Below, piece after piece: positions 1 through 5,167 of a DNA stretch of 7,010 nt. Source of the DNA: Actinomycetes bacterium. GTDB taxonomy: Bacteria > Actinomycetota > Actinomycetes > Actinomycetales > Microbacteriaceae. The position numbers and the translations under genes are program-made. Under the pieces are notes generated by a model. That model was not told where the DNA came from. It saw only the letters and a program-made list of their open reading frames with translations, and made no database searches. Positions within the stretch are counted from its first letter, which is position 1; each line of letters opens with the position of its first letter. Where the stretch lies: positions 1 through 7,010 of the forward strand of contig JAEYAG010000210.1 of assembly GCA_023451265.1 (NCBI GenBank), read 5' to 3'.

Positions 1-1
1 C

Positions 2-127
2 GAGGGCTACGGCGGCAAGGACTGCACTCTCGTCGCCAAGCTCGCCTCGCCCGACGGCGCACTGCGGGGCTTCGACCCGGCGTCGGATGCCGCGGCATCC
101 GCCGCTCCCGTTCCCACCCACGCCTGA
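2..127 (+). CDS. C-terminal fragment of an unidentified protein, possibly a beta-hydroxyacid dehydrogenase
   Basis: An open frame enters from the left edge and ends at TGA 125-127, giving the last 41 residues. The tail after about residue 25 is Ala/Pro-rich and looks disordered. The piece EGYGGKDCTLVAKLA vaguely resembles the C-terminal 'G-x-G-x-x-D-x-x-x-x-x' segment of 6-phosphogluconate/3-hydroxyisobutyrate dehydrogenase-like enzymes. Such an enzyme (mmsB-like) would make the substrate of the next gene, mmsA, which starts only 22 bases later on the same strand and is probably in the same operon. Too little is present for a firm family call; a myo-inositol catabolic gene is an equally reasonable guess from context. 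Confidence 0.6.
   Translation, partial: EGYGGKDCTLVAKLASPDGALRGFDPASDAAASAAPVPTHA
84..101. repeat. 18-bp perfect palindrome made of two inverted GGCATCCG octamers
   Basis: CGGATGCCGCGGCATCCG equals its own reverse complement. It consists of the octamer CGGATGCC followed directly by its inverse, inside the Ala-rich 3' end of the upstream partial CDS. It is probably a chance juxtaposition of an octamer that is abundant in this genome rather than an operator, but it could form a cruciform or an RNA hairpin about 50 bases before mmsA. Confidence 0.6.
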
Positions 128-138
128 ACCCCAACCCC

Positions 139-143
139 AAGGA
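139..143 (+). promoter_or_regulatory. Shine-Dalgarno for mmsA, fixes the start at 150
   Basis: AAGGA lies six bases before ATG 150. The open frame extends back to an ATG at 87, but that codon lies inside the upstream CDS, has no purine-rich site before it, and would add a Pro-rich leader foreign to the family. The start at 150 is therefore preferred. Confidence 0.8.
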
Positions 144-149
144 CACCTG

Positions 150-1679
150 ATGAGCAGCACGATCGACGCCCCCGCCCGCACCGCCCCCGCCGGCGCCCTG
201 GCCGCCATCCCGCACGTCGTCGGCGGCGAGCGCGTCGCTGCGGACGGCCGCACCGGGCCTGTTTTCAACCCCGCTACCGGAGCGCAGACGGGCGAGGTGG
301 CCCTGGCATCCGCCGACTTCGTGCACGAGGCCGCCCGCACGGCGCAGGCCGCGCAACGCGCGTGGCGCGACACCGGCCTCGGCAAGCGTCAGCAGGTGAT
401 GTTCCGGCTGCGCGAGATCATCGCCACGCGGGCCGAGGAGCTCGCCCGCATCATCACGGCCGAGCACGGCAAGACGGTCGACGATGCGCTCGGCGAGGTC
501 GCGCGGGGGCTTGAGAACGTCGAGTTCTGCACCTCGCTCATGCATCACCTCAAGGGCGAGTACTCCGAGCAGGTCGCCGGTGGCGTCGACGTGCACCAGG
601 TGCGCCAGCCGGTCGGCGTCGTCGCGTGCATCACGCCGTTCAACTTCCCCGCGATGGTGCCGCTGTGGATGGTGACGACGGCCATCGCCGCCGGCAACGC
701 CGTCATCCTCAAGCCCAGCGAACGCGACCCCTCGGCGGCGGTCTGGCTGGCCGAGGCCTTTCTGCAGGCCGGGCTTCCCGCCGGCATCCTGAACGTCGTC
801 CACGGTGACAAGGAGGCCGTCGACGCCATTCTCGACGACCCCATCATCCGCGCCGTCTCGTTCGTGGGGTCGACCCCGATCGCGAAGTACATCTACGCCC
901 GCGCGGCCGAGAACGGCAAGCGGGTGCAGGCGCTCGGCGGGGCGAAGAACCACATGATCGTCATGCCGGATGCCGACCTCGACGCCGCCGCCGACGCCGC
1001 GGTCTCCGCTGCCTACGGTTCGGCGGGGGAGCGCTGCATGGCGGTCTCGGTCGTCGTGGCCGTCGGCGATGTCGCCGACCCGCTCATCGCGAAGGTGTCC
1101 GAGCGCATCGCGGGCCTCCGTGTGGGCGACGGCACGGATCCCGACAGCGACATGGGGCCTCTCATCACCCGCGACGCGCTGGACCGGGTCAGCGGCTTCG
1201 TCGCGGGGGCGGCCGGGGAAGGCGCGCGCGTCGTCGTCGACGGTCGCGACCTGTCGGTGGACGGCGGGGGATTCTTCATCGGCCCGTCGCTCGTCGACGG
1301 CGTCACCCCCGGCATGCGCGTCTACGACGAGGAGATCTTCGGCCCCGTGCTGTCGGTCGTGCGGGTCGCCAGCTACGACGAGGCGGTGGACCTCATCAAT
1401 GCGAACCGCTACGCCAACGGCACGGCCGTGTTCACCCGCGACGGCAAGACGGCGCGCCAGTTCGAGTACGACATCGAGGTGGGGATGGTGGGCATCAACG
1501 TGCCGATCCCGGTGCCGATCGGCGCGTTCTCGTTCGGCGGCTGGAAGGACTCGCTGTTCGGCGACACGCACATGTACGGGTCCGAGGCGTTCAACTTCTA
1601 CACGCGCCGCAAGGTCGTCACGACCCGGTGGCCCGAGCCGAGCGAGAGCCAGATCAGTCTCGGATTCCCGACGCACTGA
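150..1679 (+). CDS. mmsA: CoA-acylating methylmalonate-semialdehyde dehydrogenase
   Basis: 509-residue aldehyde dehydrogenase superfamily enzyme, the usual size for the family. It oxidises (methyl)malonate semialdehyde to propionyl-CoA or acetyl-CoA with NAD+ and CoA in the cytosol, in valine and myo-inositol catabolism (also named iolA). Visible landmarks are the substrate/cofactor segment ITPFNFPAMVPLWM, GNAVILKPSERDPS, the NAD-site FVGSTPIAKYIY, QALGGAKNHMIVMPDAD, and GSAGERCMA with the catalytic Cys at residue 296. Also present are EEIFGPVLS and the C-terminal signature PIPVPIGAFSFGGWKDS followed by FNFYTRRK, which separates this family from ordinary ALDHs. It has a good ribosome site and lies 22 bases behind the preceding gene, so co-transcription is likely. 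Whether it serves valine or inositol breakdown cannot be decided without the upstream genes. No truncation or frameshift is seen. Confidence 0.96.
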   Translation: MSSTIDAPARTAPAGALAAIPHVVGGERVAADGRTGPVFNPATGAQTGEVALASADFVHEAARTAQAAQRAWRDTGLGKRQQVMFRLREIIATRAEELARIITAEHGKTVDDALGEVARGLENVEFCTSLMHHLKGEYSEQVAGGVDVHQVRQPVGVVACITPFNFPAMVPLWMVTTAIAAGNAVILKPSERDPSAAVWLAEAFLQAGLPAGILNVVHGDKEAVDAILDDPIIRAVSFVGSTPIAKYIYARAAENGKRVQALGGAKNHMIVMPDADLDAAADAAVSAAYGSAGERCMAVSVVVAVGDVADPLIAKVSERIAGLRVGDGTDPDSDMGPLITRDALDRVSGFVAGAAGEGARVVVDGRDLSVDGGGFFIGPSLVDGVTPGMRVYDEEIFGPVLSVVRVASYDEAVDLINANRYANGTAVFTRDGKTARQFEYDIEVGMVGINVPIPVPIGAFSFGGWKDSLFGDTHMYGSEAFNFYTRRKVVTTRWPEPSESQISLGFPTH

Positions 1680-1851
1680 CCGCTCGCGGGCCCGGGCGTG
1701 GGCGAGGGCTGGGATCCGTGGCGCAATCTGCGGCCTCGGATGCCGGGAGGTGGTCGTTCGTGACACCTGTTTCGCGTGGCGGGCAGGGACCGCGAACGGG
1801 GCCCGATGTCAACCCCCGCCGAGTGATCCGGCCGGTTGTCGGGGTCGCGGC

Positions 1852-1878
1852 TAGGCTGAGAGCAACGACCACAGGAGG
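1852..1878 (+). promoter_or_regulatory. Probable -10 box and strong Shine-Dalgarno for the 78-residue protein gene
   Basis: TAGGCT at 1852-1857 matches the actinobacterial TANNNT -10 pattern and would start transcription near 1864. The perfect ribosome site AGGAGG lies at 1873-1878, five bases before ATG 1884. No convincing -35 hexamer is seen at 16-18 bases spacing. The rest of the 204-base gap after mmsA holds only short inverted repeats: CTCGC/GCGAG at 1683-1706 and TTCGCG/CGCGAA at 1771-1796. Neither is strong enough to call a terminator or operator. Confidence 0.6.
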
Positions 1879-1883
1879 TTCCC

Positions 1884-2120
1884 ATGGCACTCGCACGACT
1901 TCACGGTGGACCGCTCGACGGACAGGTCCTGCCCCTCGACGACGAGTCGCAGGACACCCTGATCTTGCCGTACAGCGAGACGCAGGTCGTCTACGAGCGC
2001 GCCGGCGCCGACGAGAACACCGGCGAGGGCGACGGCCCGACCCAGGCCGAGTTCCACTTCGTCGAGGCCCAGGACGACATCGACCCCGACGCTGACGACG
2101 ACGACCGTCGCAACGAGTGA
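1884..2120 (+). CDS. Small acidic protein with an N-terminal GGPLDGQ motif, function unknown
   Basis: 78 residues, with a perfect Shine-Dalgarno before the ATG. Residues 5-14 carry the RLHGGPLDGQ motif, which recurs at the start of many short actinobacterial and phage proteins of unknown function (recalled, not searched). It is followed by a likely beta-rich segment with hydrophobic LILPYSETQVVYER at about residues 26-39. The C-terminal third is very acidic, ending in a run DIDPDADDDD, and is probably disordered. There is no signal peptide, membrane segment or cysteine. Its stop codon overlaps the GTG start of the CYTH gene by four bases (GTGA), so the two are translated together and may be functionally linked. 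No function can be assigned. Confidence 0.85.
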   Translation: MALARLHGGPLDGQVLPLDDESQDTLILPYSETQVVYERAGADENTGEGDGPTQAEFHFVEAQDDIDPDADDDDRRNE

Positions 2121-2752
2121 CGACGCAGCCGACCCCGTCGCTCGAGATCGAGCGCAAGTACGACGTCGACGCGAGCACTCCGCTGCCTGACTGGTCGGAG
2201 TTGCCCGGCGTCGCGCGCGTCGACGAGCCGGAGCCGCGAGAACTCGACGCCCGCTACCTCGACAACGCCGACGGCCACCTCGCCGGGTCGCTCACCGCGC
2301 TGCGGCGCCGCAGCGGCGGCCCCGACGCGGGCTGGCATATCAAGCGCTCGGCGCCGGAGGGCAAGCTCGAGACGCACTTCCCGCTCGATGAGATGACGGA
2401 TGTCGAGGCCGACCCCGTCGTCCCCGCCGCCGTCCTCGCCGCGCTCGCGGAGATCGCCGCTCCGCCGTTCATCGTGCTCGCCCGCATCCGCAACTCCCGC
2501 ACGGCGTGGGCCCTGCGGGATGTGGCAGGGCACCTCGTCGCGGAGTTCGTCGACGACCGGGTGACGGCGACCGACGTCCGCCGCGGGGTCGAGACCTCGT
2601 GGCGCGAGTGGGAGCTGGAGCTCGGCCCCGCCGCGCCCGCCAATCCCGCCGGGCGCGCGGCCCTGTTCGCCGCCGCCGACGACCTGGTCGCCGCCGCGGG
2701 CGGGCGGGTCTCGGCATCCGCCTCGAAGCTCGGTCGCGCCCTCGGCCTTTGA
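2117..2752 (+). CDS. CYTH domain-containing protein (triphosphate tunnel metalloenzyme family)
   Basis: 211 residues beginning with GTG in the GTGA overlap with the preceding gene; no separate ribosome site is obvious, so translational coupling is expected. The CYTH signature ExExK is present as E10-x-E12-x-K14. It is followed by further charged tunnel positions: ARYLDNADGHL near residues 45-55, LTALRRRSG near 59-67, WHIKR near 73-77, and KLETHFPL near 83-90. The strands LVAEFVDDRV and WREWELELG in the second half fit the closed beta-barrel. The family hydrolyses inorganic triphosphate, thiamine triphosphate or related substrates with divalent metal; some members are class IV adenylate cyclases. 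The substrate here cannot be inferred. There is no fused CHAD domain, so this is a stand-alone CYTH. The C-terminal helix ends with the common SKLGRAL pattern. Confidence 0.9.
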   Translation: MTTQPTPSLEIERKYDVDASTPLPDWSELPGVARVDEPEPRELDARYLDNADGHLAGSLTALRRRSGGPDAGWHIKRSAPEGKLETHFPLDEMTDVEADPVVPAAVLAALAEIAAPPFIVLARIRNSRTAWALRDVAGHLVAEFVDDRVTATDVRRGVETSWREWELELGPAAPANPAGRAALFAAADDLVAAAGGRVSASASKLGRALGL

Positions 2753-2788
2753 CGCGCCCCCGCGCTGGGGACTCGGCGGCGGTACCCC

Positions 2789-2847
2789 GTTCATCCGTCG
2801 CAAATCGAGACCACGCGCGCCGTCAACCGCACTTTGCGTCGGATGAG
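2789..2847. repeat. 59-bp palindromic repeat unit, copy 1
   Basis: The ends form an inverted repeat: TCATCCGTCGCAAA at 2791-2804 pairs with TTTGCGTCGGATGA at 2833-2846, with one mismatch in 14. The unit has the same length as copy 2 and matches it at 46 of 59 positions by hand alignment. Most differences fall in the centre, while the arms are conserved. It resembles a REP-like or miniature repeat, but no family name can be given from sequence alone. Confidence 0.8.
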
Positions 2848-2861
2848 ACCCGTCGGCATCC

Positions 2862-2920
2862 GTTCATCCGTCGCGAATCGCGGTTATCCGCGCCGGTAGT
2901 CGCACATTGCGACGGATGAG
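2862..2920. repeat. 59-bp palindromic repeat unit, copy 2
   Basis: The arms TCATCCGTCGC (2864-2874) and GCGACGGATGA (2909-2919) pair perfectly over 11 bases. The centre contains a second small hairpin, CGCGG-TTAT-CCGCG (2879-2892), that copy 1 lacks. Copies 1 and 2 are in the same orientation with a period of 73 bases, separated by 14 bases that contain a GGCATCC motif. Confidence 0.8.
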
Positions 2921-2990
2921 CCCCGGCGTCGCGCCCACCGCCCGACCGCGCGCGCCCGCCACGCCAGCACCCCACCCAGCCGCACACACC

Positions 2991-3029
2991 ACGAACGCCG
3001 CCCCCGGCTTCGGTTGGGGCGGCGTTCGT
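2991..3029. terminator. Strong hairpin terminator, probably bidirectional
   Basis: ACGAACGCCGCCCC (2991-3004) and GGGGCGGCGTTCGT (3016-3029) form a perfect 14-bp GC-rich stem with an 11-base loop. It lies between two convergent genes, where a shared terminator is expected. Neither strand has a T-run after the stem, which is common for actinobacterial hairpin terminators. Confidence 0.82.
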
Positions 3030-3075
3030 CGTGGGGGAGAGCGTACTCCCGAAGACCTATGCGATCAAATAGAAA

Positions 3076-4476
3076 TCACAGGTTGATCATGTGGCCGGCG
3101 AGCCCGTGGAAGGCCTCCTGCAGCGCCTCGGACAGCGTCGGGTGCGTGTGCACGTTGCGCGCCAGCTCGAGGGCCGTGAGGTCCCACTTCTGCGCGAGGG
3201 TCAGCTCGGGGAGGAGCTCCGACACGTCCGGGCCGATGAGGTGCCCGCCGACGAGCTCGAGGTGCTCGGCATCAGCGATCAGCTTGACGAAGCCGACCGG
3301 CTCGCCGAGGCCGTGCGCCTTGCCATTCGCCATGAACGGGAACGTCGCGACCTTGTACTCGCGGCCGGTCTCCTTGTACTGCGCCTCGGTGTAGCCGAAC
3401 GACGCCACCTGCGGCGAGCAGAACGTCGCGCGCGGCATCATGCGGTAGTCGCCGAGCGTCATCGTCTCGGCGCCGCCGATCGTCTCGGCCGCGACGACGC
3501 CCTGCGCCTCCGCGACGTGCGCCAGCTGCAGCTTCGCCGTCACGTCGCCGATCGCGTAGATGCCCTCGACGTTCGTGCGCATGTAGTCGTCGATCTCGAT
3601 CGCACCGCGATCGGTGAGCTTCACGCCCGTGTTCTCGAGCCCGAAGCCCTCCACGCGCGGAGCGAAGCCGATCGACATGAGCACCTTGTCGGCCTCGATC
3701 TGGCCCTTCTCGCCCGTCTTGTTGTCCGAGTAGCTGACGGTCACCGACGAGCCGCCGTCGACGACCGACTCGACCTTGGTCGCGACGAGGATGTCGACGC
3801 CGAGGTTCTTGTACTGCTTCGCGATCTCCTTGGAGACGTCGGCGTCCTCGTTCGGCAGGGCCCGGGCGAGGAACTCGATGATCGTGACCTTGACGCCGTA
3901 GTTGGTCAGGACGTACGCGAACTCCATGCCGATCGCGCCGGCGCCGACGATGACGATCGATCCGGGCAGATCGCGCGTGAGGATCTGCTCCTCGTACGTC
4001 ACGACGTTCTTGCTCAGCGAGACGCCGGGCAGCAGGCGCACGGTCGAGCCGGTCGCGATGATCACATTGTCGAACGTGACCTCCTCGGTCGACCCGTCGC
4101 TCTTCGTCACCGTGATCGCCTTCGGGCCGGTGAACGACCCGCGACCCTCGTACTCGGTGACCTTGTTCTTCTTCATCAGGTAGTGGATGCCCTTGACGCG
4201 CCCGTCGGCGACGACGCGCGACCGGTCGAAGGCCGCACCGAAGTCGAGCGTGAACTCACCCGAGATGCCGAAGAAGTCGGCCTTGTGCTTCAGGGTGTGC
4301 GCGATCTCGGCGTTCTTCAGGAGCGCCTTGCTGGGGATGCAGCCGACGTTGAGGCAGACACCGCCCCAGTACTTCTCTTCGATGATGGCGACGGACTGGC
4401 CGAGCTGCGCGGCGCGGACCGCCGCGACATAGCCACCAGGGCCGGCACCGAGGACGACGACGTTGTAATGAGGCAT
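3076..4476 (-). CDS. lpdA: Dihydrolipoyl dehydrogenase (E3)
   Basis: 466-residue flavoprotein, full length for the family. It reoxidises dihydrolipoamide on the E2 subunit of pyruvate and 2-oxoglutarate dehydrogenase complexes (and glycine cleavage H protein), passing electrons to NAD+. Visible parts in order: FAD-binding GAGPGGY at residues 10-16; redox disulfide in GGVCLNVGCIPSK with Cys41 and Cys46; ATGS near 141-144; NAD-binding GAGAIG at 178-183; FAD-contacting YAIGDV near 310; and the C-terminal interface motif HTHPTLSE with the catalytic His445/Glu450 pair. The start follows a TAGGCT box by only six bases, and no properly spaced Shine-Dalgarno exists, so a leaderless transcript is likely. 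The copC-like gene ends nine bases upstream on the same strand, so read-through may add transcription. No E1 or E2 subunit genes are in the window. Confidence 0.97.
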   Translation of the reverse strand: MPHYNVVVLGAGPGGYVAAVRAAQLGQSVAIIEEKYWGGVCLNVGCIPSKALLKNAEIAHTLKHKADFFGISGEFTLDFGAAFDRSRVVADGRVKGIHYLMKKNKVTEYEGRGSFTGPKAITVTKSDGSTEEVTFDNVIIATGSTVRLLPGVSLSKNVVTYEEQILTRDLPGSIVIVGAGAIGMEFAYVLTNYGVKVTIIEFLARALPNEDADVSKEIAKQYKNLGVDILVATKVESVVDGGSSVTVSYSDNKTGEKGQIEADKVLMSIGFAPRVEGFGLENTGVKLTDRGAIEIDDYMRTNVEGIYAIGDVTAKLQLAHVAEAQGVVAAETIGGAETMTLGDYRMMPRATFCSPQVASFGYTEAQYKETGREYKVATFPFMANGKAHGLGEPVGFVKLIADAEHLELVGGHLIGPDVSELLPELTLAQKWDLTALELARNVHTHPTLSEALQEAFHGLAGHMINL

Positions 4477-4482
4477 GCTCCC

Positions 4483-4488
4483 AGCCTA
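4483..4488 (-). promoter_or_regulatory. Probable -10 box of lpdA (leaderless transcript)
   Basis: Read on the minus strand, TAGGCT is followed by six bases (GGGAGC) and then the lpdA ATG, so the expected transcription start falls on or next to the start codon. The first three bases of the box are also the TAG stop of the copC-like gene. No good -35 is present at 17 bases. The purines GGGAG end one base from the ATG, too close for normal ribosome binding. Confidence 0.6.
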
Positions 4489-5046
4489 GTCCTCGCGCGA
4501 GGGGCGCTTCCGTGTCAAAAAGATGACCAGAAGGATGCCGCCGACCACCACGACGGCGCCGAGTACCCACCAGATCCACGCCATGTCGATGGCCGTCATG
4601 GGCGGGCCGGGCAGTGGCGTCTGCGTCTGGCCGGGGAGGTTCGTCGCGCCCGCGTCGCCGACCGTGAACGAGAACTCGCCCGAGACGGGGTGCCCGTCGC
4701 TGGAGACGACGCGCCACAGGACGGTGACGGTGCCGGATGCTGGGCCGGCCAGCGCCTGGGTCAGTCGCGTGCCGTCCACCACCGGGTCGCCGGCCGCGAG
4801 CGCGGTGCCCGCGGCATCCGTCACCACGACCTGCGTCGCACCGGGCTCGTCCATCAGCACCCCGCTGAAGGTCAGCTGCAGCTCGGCCGGAAGCGCGTCG
4901 ATCTGGGCGTCGGCGGCGGGGTCGGACCCGATGAGCTCGTCGTGCGCCGACGCGGGCGTGGCCACGAGCGCGAGAGCCAGTCCGAGCAGCACCGCGAGAG
5001 CGGCGGCGAAGGGGGTGCGGGGGGAGTTGTGAATTCTGTGTGACAT
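4486..5046 (-). CDS. CopC-domain copper-binding protein with C-terminal membrane anchor
   Basis: 186 residues from ATG 5046. The N-terminus has a Sec signal (hydrophobic core about residues 13-32, cleavage after ATPASA at residue 34), leaving mature N-terminal His35 in HDELIGSDPA. Residues 35-130 form a CopC-type beta-sandwich. The mature N-terminal His35 together with Asp117 and His119 in SSDGHPVSGEF matches the known Cu(II) site of CopC (N-terminal His, Asp, His). A linker rich in Pro/Gln/Thr (about 131-150) leads to one membrane helix (about 157-177) and a basic cytoplasmic tail. It probably sits outside the membrane and binds or delivers copper. No CopD is adjacent. It ends nine bases before lpdA. 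The open frame continues far upstream, but that extension is the antisense of the neighbouring Met/Cys-rich gene and is rejected. A GTG at 5047-5049, one codon upstream, is an alternative, possibly leaderless, start. Confidence 0.88.
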   Translation of the reverse strand: MSHRIHNSPRTPFAAALAVLLGLALALVATPASAHDELIGSDPAADAQIDALPAELQLTFSGVLMDEPGATQVVVTDAAGTALAAGDPVVDGTRLTQALAGPASGTVTVLWRVVSSDGHPVSGEFSFTVGDAGATNLPGQTQTPLPGPPMTAIDMAWIWWVLGAVVVVGGILLVIFLTRKRPSRED

Positions 5047-5056
5047 CACACTCACG

Positions 5057-5062
5057 AGCCTA
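5057..5062 (-). promoter_or_regulatory. Probable -10 box of the copC-like gene
   Basis: On the minus strand TAGGCT is followed by CGTGAGT, then GTG (5049-5047) and ATG (5046-5044). Transcription would begin about 6-8 bases after the box, giving either a leaderless GTG start or a leader too short for a Shine-Dalgarno. No clear -35 and no palindromic copper-repressor site was seen in the 121-base divergent gap. Confidence 0.5.
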
Positions 5063-5072
5063 TCCGCGCCTG

Positions 5073-5099
5073 TTGCGACCGCGCCCCGAGGCCTACCAT
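5073..5099 (+). promoter_or_regulatory. Candidate promoter for the Met/Cys-rich protein gene
   Basis: TTGCGA at 5073-5078 and TACCAT at 5094-5099 resemble -35 and -10 boxes with a 15-base spacer, slightly short. This would give a leader of about 60 bases. The assignment is weak because spacing is not ideal and the region is GC-rich. Confidence 0.35.
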
Positions 5100-5153
5100 G
5101 GCGGCAGGCGGGCCGCCTCGAAGGGCTCGGGGACTCCACGTCCGCCGTGACAC

Positions 5154-5161
5154 GGAAGAGG
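5154..5161 (+). promoter_or_regulatory. Shine-Dalgarno that selects ATG 5168
   Basis: GGAAGAGG ends six bases before ATG 5168. The in-frame GTG at 5147 would place this purine run inside the coding region and has no site of its own, so the shorter protein is preferred. Confidence 0.7.
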
Positions 5162-5167
5162 TGCGAG

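Larger units (their letters stand above)
2753..3075. other. Intergenic region between convergent genes: repeat pair plus terminator hairpin
   Basis: 323 bases without a supported gene, between the CYTH gene (plus) and lpdA (minus), both of which end here. It holds two tandem palindromic repeat units (2789-2847 and 2862-2920), a C-rich, G-poor stretch (about 2921-2990) and a strong hairpin (2991-3029). The last bases before the lpdA stop (about 3058-3080) are locally AT-rich. Frames open across this region have no ribosome site and no recognisable protein. Confidence 0.8.

Noticed and set aside
87..149. Earlier start for mmsA at ATG 87
   Set aside because: It overlaps the upstream CDS and its Pro-rich leader is not a family feature; ATG 150 has a properly spaced AAGGA.
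1683..1706. Terminator after mmsA
   Set aside because: The CTCGC/GCGAG stem is only five bases with a 14-base loop that does not pair further with a proper loop; too weak to call.
970..1854. 294-codon plus-strand frame overlapping mmsA
   Set aside because: Composition is almost only Ser, Arg, Ala and Thr, a frame-shifted shadow of the well-supported dehydrogenase.
2789..2920. CRISPR-like array
   Set aside because: Only two units, each itself a palindrome with diverged centre; there are no conserved repeats with unique spacers and no cas genes.
4513..4518. Perfect TTGACA on the minus strand as the -35 of lpdA
   Set aside because: The spacer to TAGGCT would be 24 bases, too long for a normal promoter, and the hexamer encodes Leu-Thr of the CopC-like protein.
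3091..5043. 650-codon plus-strand open frame opposite lpdA and the copC-like gene
   Set aside because: It is Arg/Asp/Leu-rich shadow sequence caused by high third-position GC; both opposite genes have clear family motifs.
5047..5167. Copper-repressor (CsoR or CueR-type) operator in the divergent copper promoter region
   Set aside because: No GTACCC/GGGTAC-like or CueR-like dyad could be found by eye; regulation by copper remains untested.
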